NCBI GenBank assembly: GCA_021442885.1
Contig: JABUVA010000017.1
Span: 54,617-60,668, forward strand
Direction of reading: 5' to 3'
Length of the DNA: 6,052 nucleotides
DNA from: Methanobrevibacter sp.
GTDB taxonomy: Archaea > Methanobacteriota > Methanobacteria > Methanobacteriales > Methanobacteriaceae
Part shown: positions 4,889 to 6,052 of the stretch, piece by piece
Layout: the number at the start of each line of letters is the position of its first letter
How positions within the stretch are numbered: position 1 is the stretch's first letter
Translations under genes and position numbers: made by a program
The notes under the pieces: model-generated
Databases searched by the model: none
What the model was told of the DNA's origin: nothing
Seen by the model: the letters and a program-made list of their open reading frames with translations, nothing else

Positions 4889-6052
4889 ATGCGATACATA
4901 TACAAAAATGATGTAATAACTATTTTAAATTATTCTGGAAGAATGATGATATTTGTAGGAATAATGTTTCTAATTCCTATAATTGTAGATTTAATTTATC
5001 TAGAATTTAATTTAATAAATTATATCATCCCTGCTATAATTTCTATTGGTTTAGGCTTTATTTTTGATAAAGGATTAGATAATCATAAACGAAGTATGAA
5101 CTTAAAACATGCTATGGTTATTTCTGCATTTATTTGGTTATGGGCATGTTTTATAGGTGCAATTTCTGTTACATTAATAACACATCTTGATTTTGCATCT
5201 AGTATTTTTGAAAATATGTCTGCTCTAACAGGTACAGGAATTACTATGTTTTCAAATGTAGAAGGCTTACCTTATTCAGTGTTATTTTTAAGAAGTTTAG
5301 AACAATGGGTTGGAGGATTAGGAGTAATTATTCTTGTTATTGGAGTTATGAGCAAACCAGGAACATCTTCATCTAAATTATATAAATCAGAAGCCCGTGA
5401 AGATCGTCTAGAACCTAGTATTAAAACAACACTTCAAAAAACTTTTTTAATATATATTATTTATACCATTATTGGAATTGTACTATATATAATTGCAGGA
5501 ATGCCTCTTTTTGATGCTATTAATGCTACTTTTACTTCAATAGCTACTGGAGGAATGTCTATTAAAAATGCCAACATTGGATATTATAATAATAAATATA
5601 TTTATTTAGTAACTATTTTTATTATGATAGTAGGTGCTACAAGTTTCACAACTCACTATAGACTCATAAAAACTCGTGGAAAATCCCTTCTTCAAGATGT
5701 TCAATTTCAATTATTAATTGTACTTATAATAATGGGATGTATATTATTGGCATTGTGTACTGGCCTTAATTCAATTAATAGTCTATTTACAGTCACATCA
5801 GCCATTACAACAACAGGAGCTGCAGTAGAACCTGCACAAGTTTTTGAAAGTTGGCCAGCTTTTGCACTACTGATTATATTAACCTATATGTTAATAGGAG
5901 GTTCTAGTGGTTCAACAGTAGGTTCAATTAAACTTATAAGAGTTATACATTTTTTCAAAGGAGCATATGCCCACGTAAAAGAAATCATGTCTCCCGAAGG
6001 TACTGTAATTCCTATTAAGGTTTCAGGAAAAGCAGTTCCTGAAAAAGTAATT
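4889..6052 (+). CDS. trkH: TrkH-family potassium uptake membrane subunit, N-terminal 388 residues, 3' end off the window
   Basis: The integral-membrane, ion-conducting subunit of a Trk/Ktr potassium uptake system, normally a dimer gated by a cytoplasmic TrkA/KtrA ring. Four membrane-pore-membrane repeats are expected, and the four pore loops can be placed: SALTGTGITMF (111-121), TSIATGGMS (216-224), TSAITTTGAAV (303-313) and IGGSSGSTVGSIK (336-348). QWVGGLGVIILVIGVM (139-154) is typical of the helix after the first loop. Residues 350-388 match the family region after the fourth loop (RVIHFFKGAY, MSPEGTVIPIKVSGKAV). Members have about 480-500 residues, so roughly 100 are missing. The usual GG before IK in the fourth loop is G345-S346 here. 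ATG at 4889 has no Shine-Dalgarno sequence but lies 33 bases after the first base of a TATA box, so the mRNA is probably leaderless. The next in-frame ATGs (4943, 4946) would cut into the N-terminal segment. A trkA gene often lies nearby, but none is in view. Confidence 0.93.
   Translation, partial: MRYIYKNDVITILNYSGRMMIFVGIMFLIPIIVDLIYLEFNLINYIIPAIISIGLGFIFDKGLDNHKRSMNLKHAMVISAFIWLWACFIGAISVTLITHLDFASSIFENMSALTGTGITMFSNVEGLPYSVLFLRSLEQWVGGLGVIILVIGVMSKPGTSSSKLYKSEAREDRLEPSIKTTLQKTFLIYIIYTIIGIVLYIIAGMPLFDAINATFTSIATGGMSIKNANIGYYNNKYIYLVTIFIMIVGATSFTTHYRLIKTRGKSLLQDVQFQLLIVLIIMGCILLALCTGLNSINSLFTVTSAITTTGAAVEPAQVFESWPAFALLIILTYMLIGGSSGSTVGSIKLIRVIHFFKGAYAHVKEIMSPEGTVIPIKVSGKAVPEKVI

Noticed and set aside
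1..6052. CRISPR array, tRNA/rRNA gene, insertion sequence or attachment site
   Set aside because: No regularly spaced repeats, cloverleaf-like GC-rich segments, transposase frames or terminal inverted repeats were seen on either strand.

Overview
The window looks like chromosomal DNA from a hydrogen-using methanogenic archaeon of the Methanobacteriaceae, most likely Methanobrevibacter or a close relative such as Methanosphaera. The clearest evidence is a complete ftr gene for formylmethanofuran:tetrahydromethanopterin formyltransferase. Supporting signs are the strongly AT-rich composition, AGA/ATA-rich codon use, TTTATATA-type archaeal promoter boxes and Shine-Dalgarno sequences of the AGGAGGTGAT type. 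Genus is inferred from general features, not from a search.

From left to right there are five protein genes. (1) On the minus strand, leaving the left edge, is the N-terminal 334 residues of a GH3-family acyl-adenylating enzyme (1-1004). (2) A 547-base gene-free AT-rich gap (1005-1551) holds the promoters of two diverging genes and perhaps a badly decayed coding relic. (3) On the plus strand is a 381-residue two-helix potassium channel with a cytoplasmic RCK (TrkA-N) nucleotide-binding domain and an unfamiliar C-terminal region (1552-2697). (4) On the minus strand, convergent with the channel, is ftr (2737-3630), with its own promoter and a hairpin/T-tract terminator. (5) On the minus strand upstream of ftr is a polytopic membrane protein of the flippase-like/LPG-synthase transmembrane family (3700-4812), starting at TTG. 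(6) On the plus strand, diverging from it and running off the right edge, is a TrkH-family potassium uptake subunit (4889-6052).

Two of the five genes move potassium: the channel (passive, ligand-gated) and TrkH (uptake, normally with a TrkA regulator, not seen here). The GH3 enzyme, the flippase-like protein and Ftr have no evident link to them. Ftr is core methanogenesis; the others are cell-envelope, ion-homeostasis or unknown functions. I see no CRISPR, tRNA, rRNA, insertion sequence or other mobile-element signature, and no unambiguous new system.

The points most worth a second look are regulatory or structural. A single near-symmetric TATA element appears to drive both trkH (probably leaderless) and the flippase-like gene. 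The channel gene has a GTG start lying inside its best Shine-Dalgarno match, and a second, internal start candidate just before the RCK domain, as described for MthK. The channel also lacks the calcium-ligand residues known from MthK.
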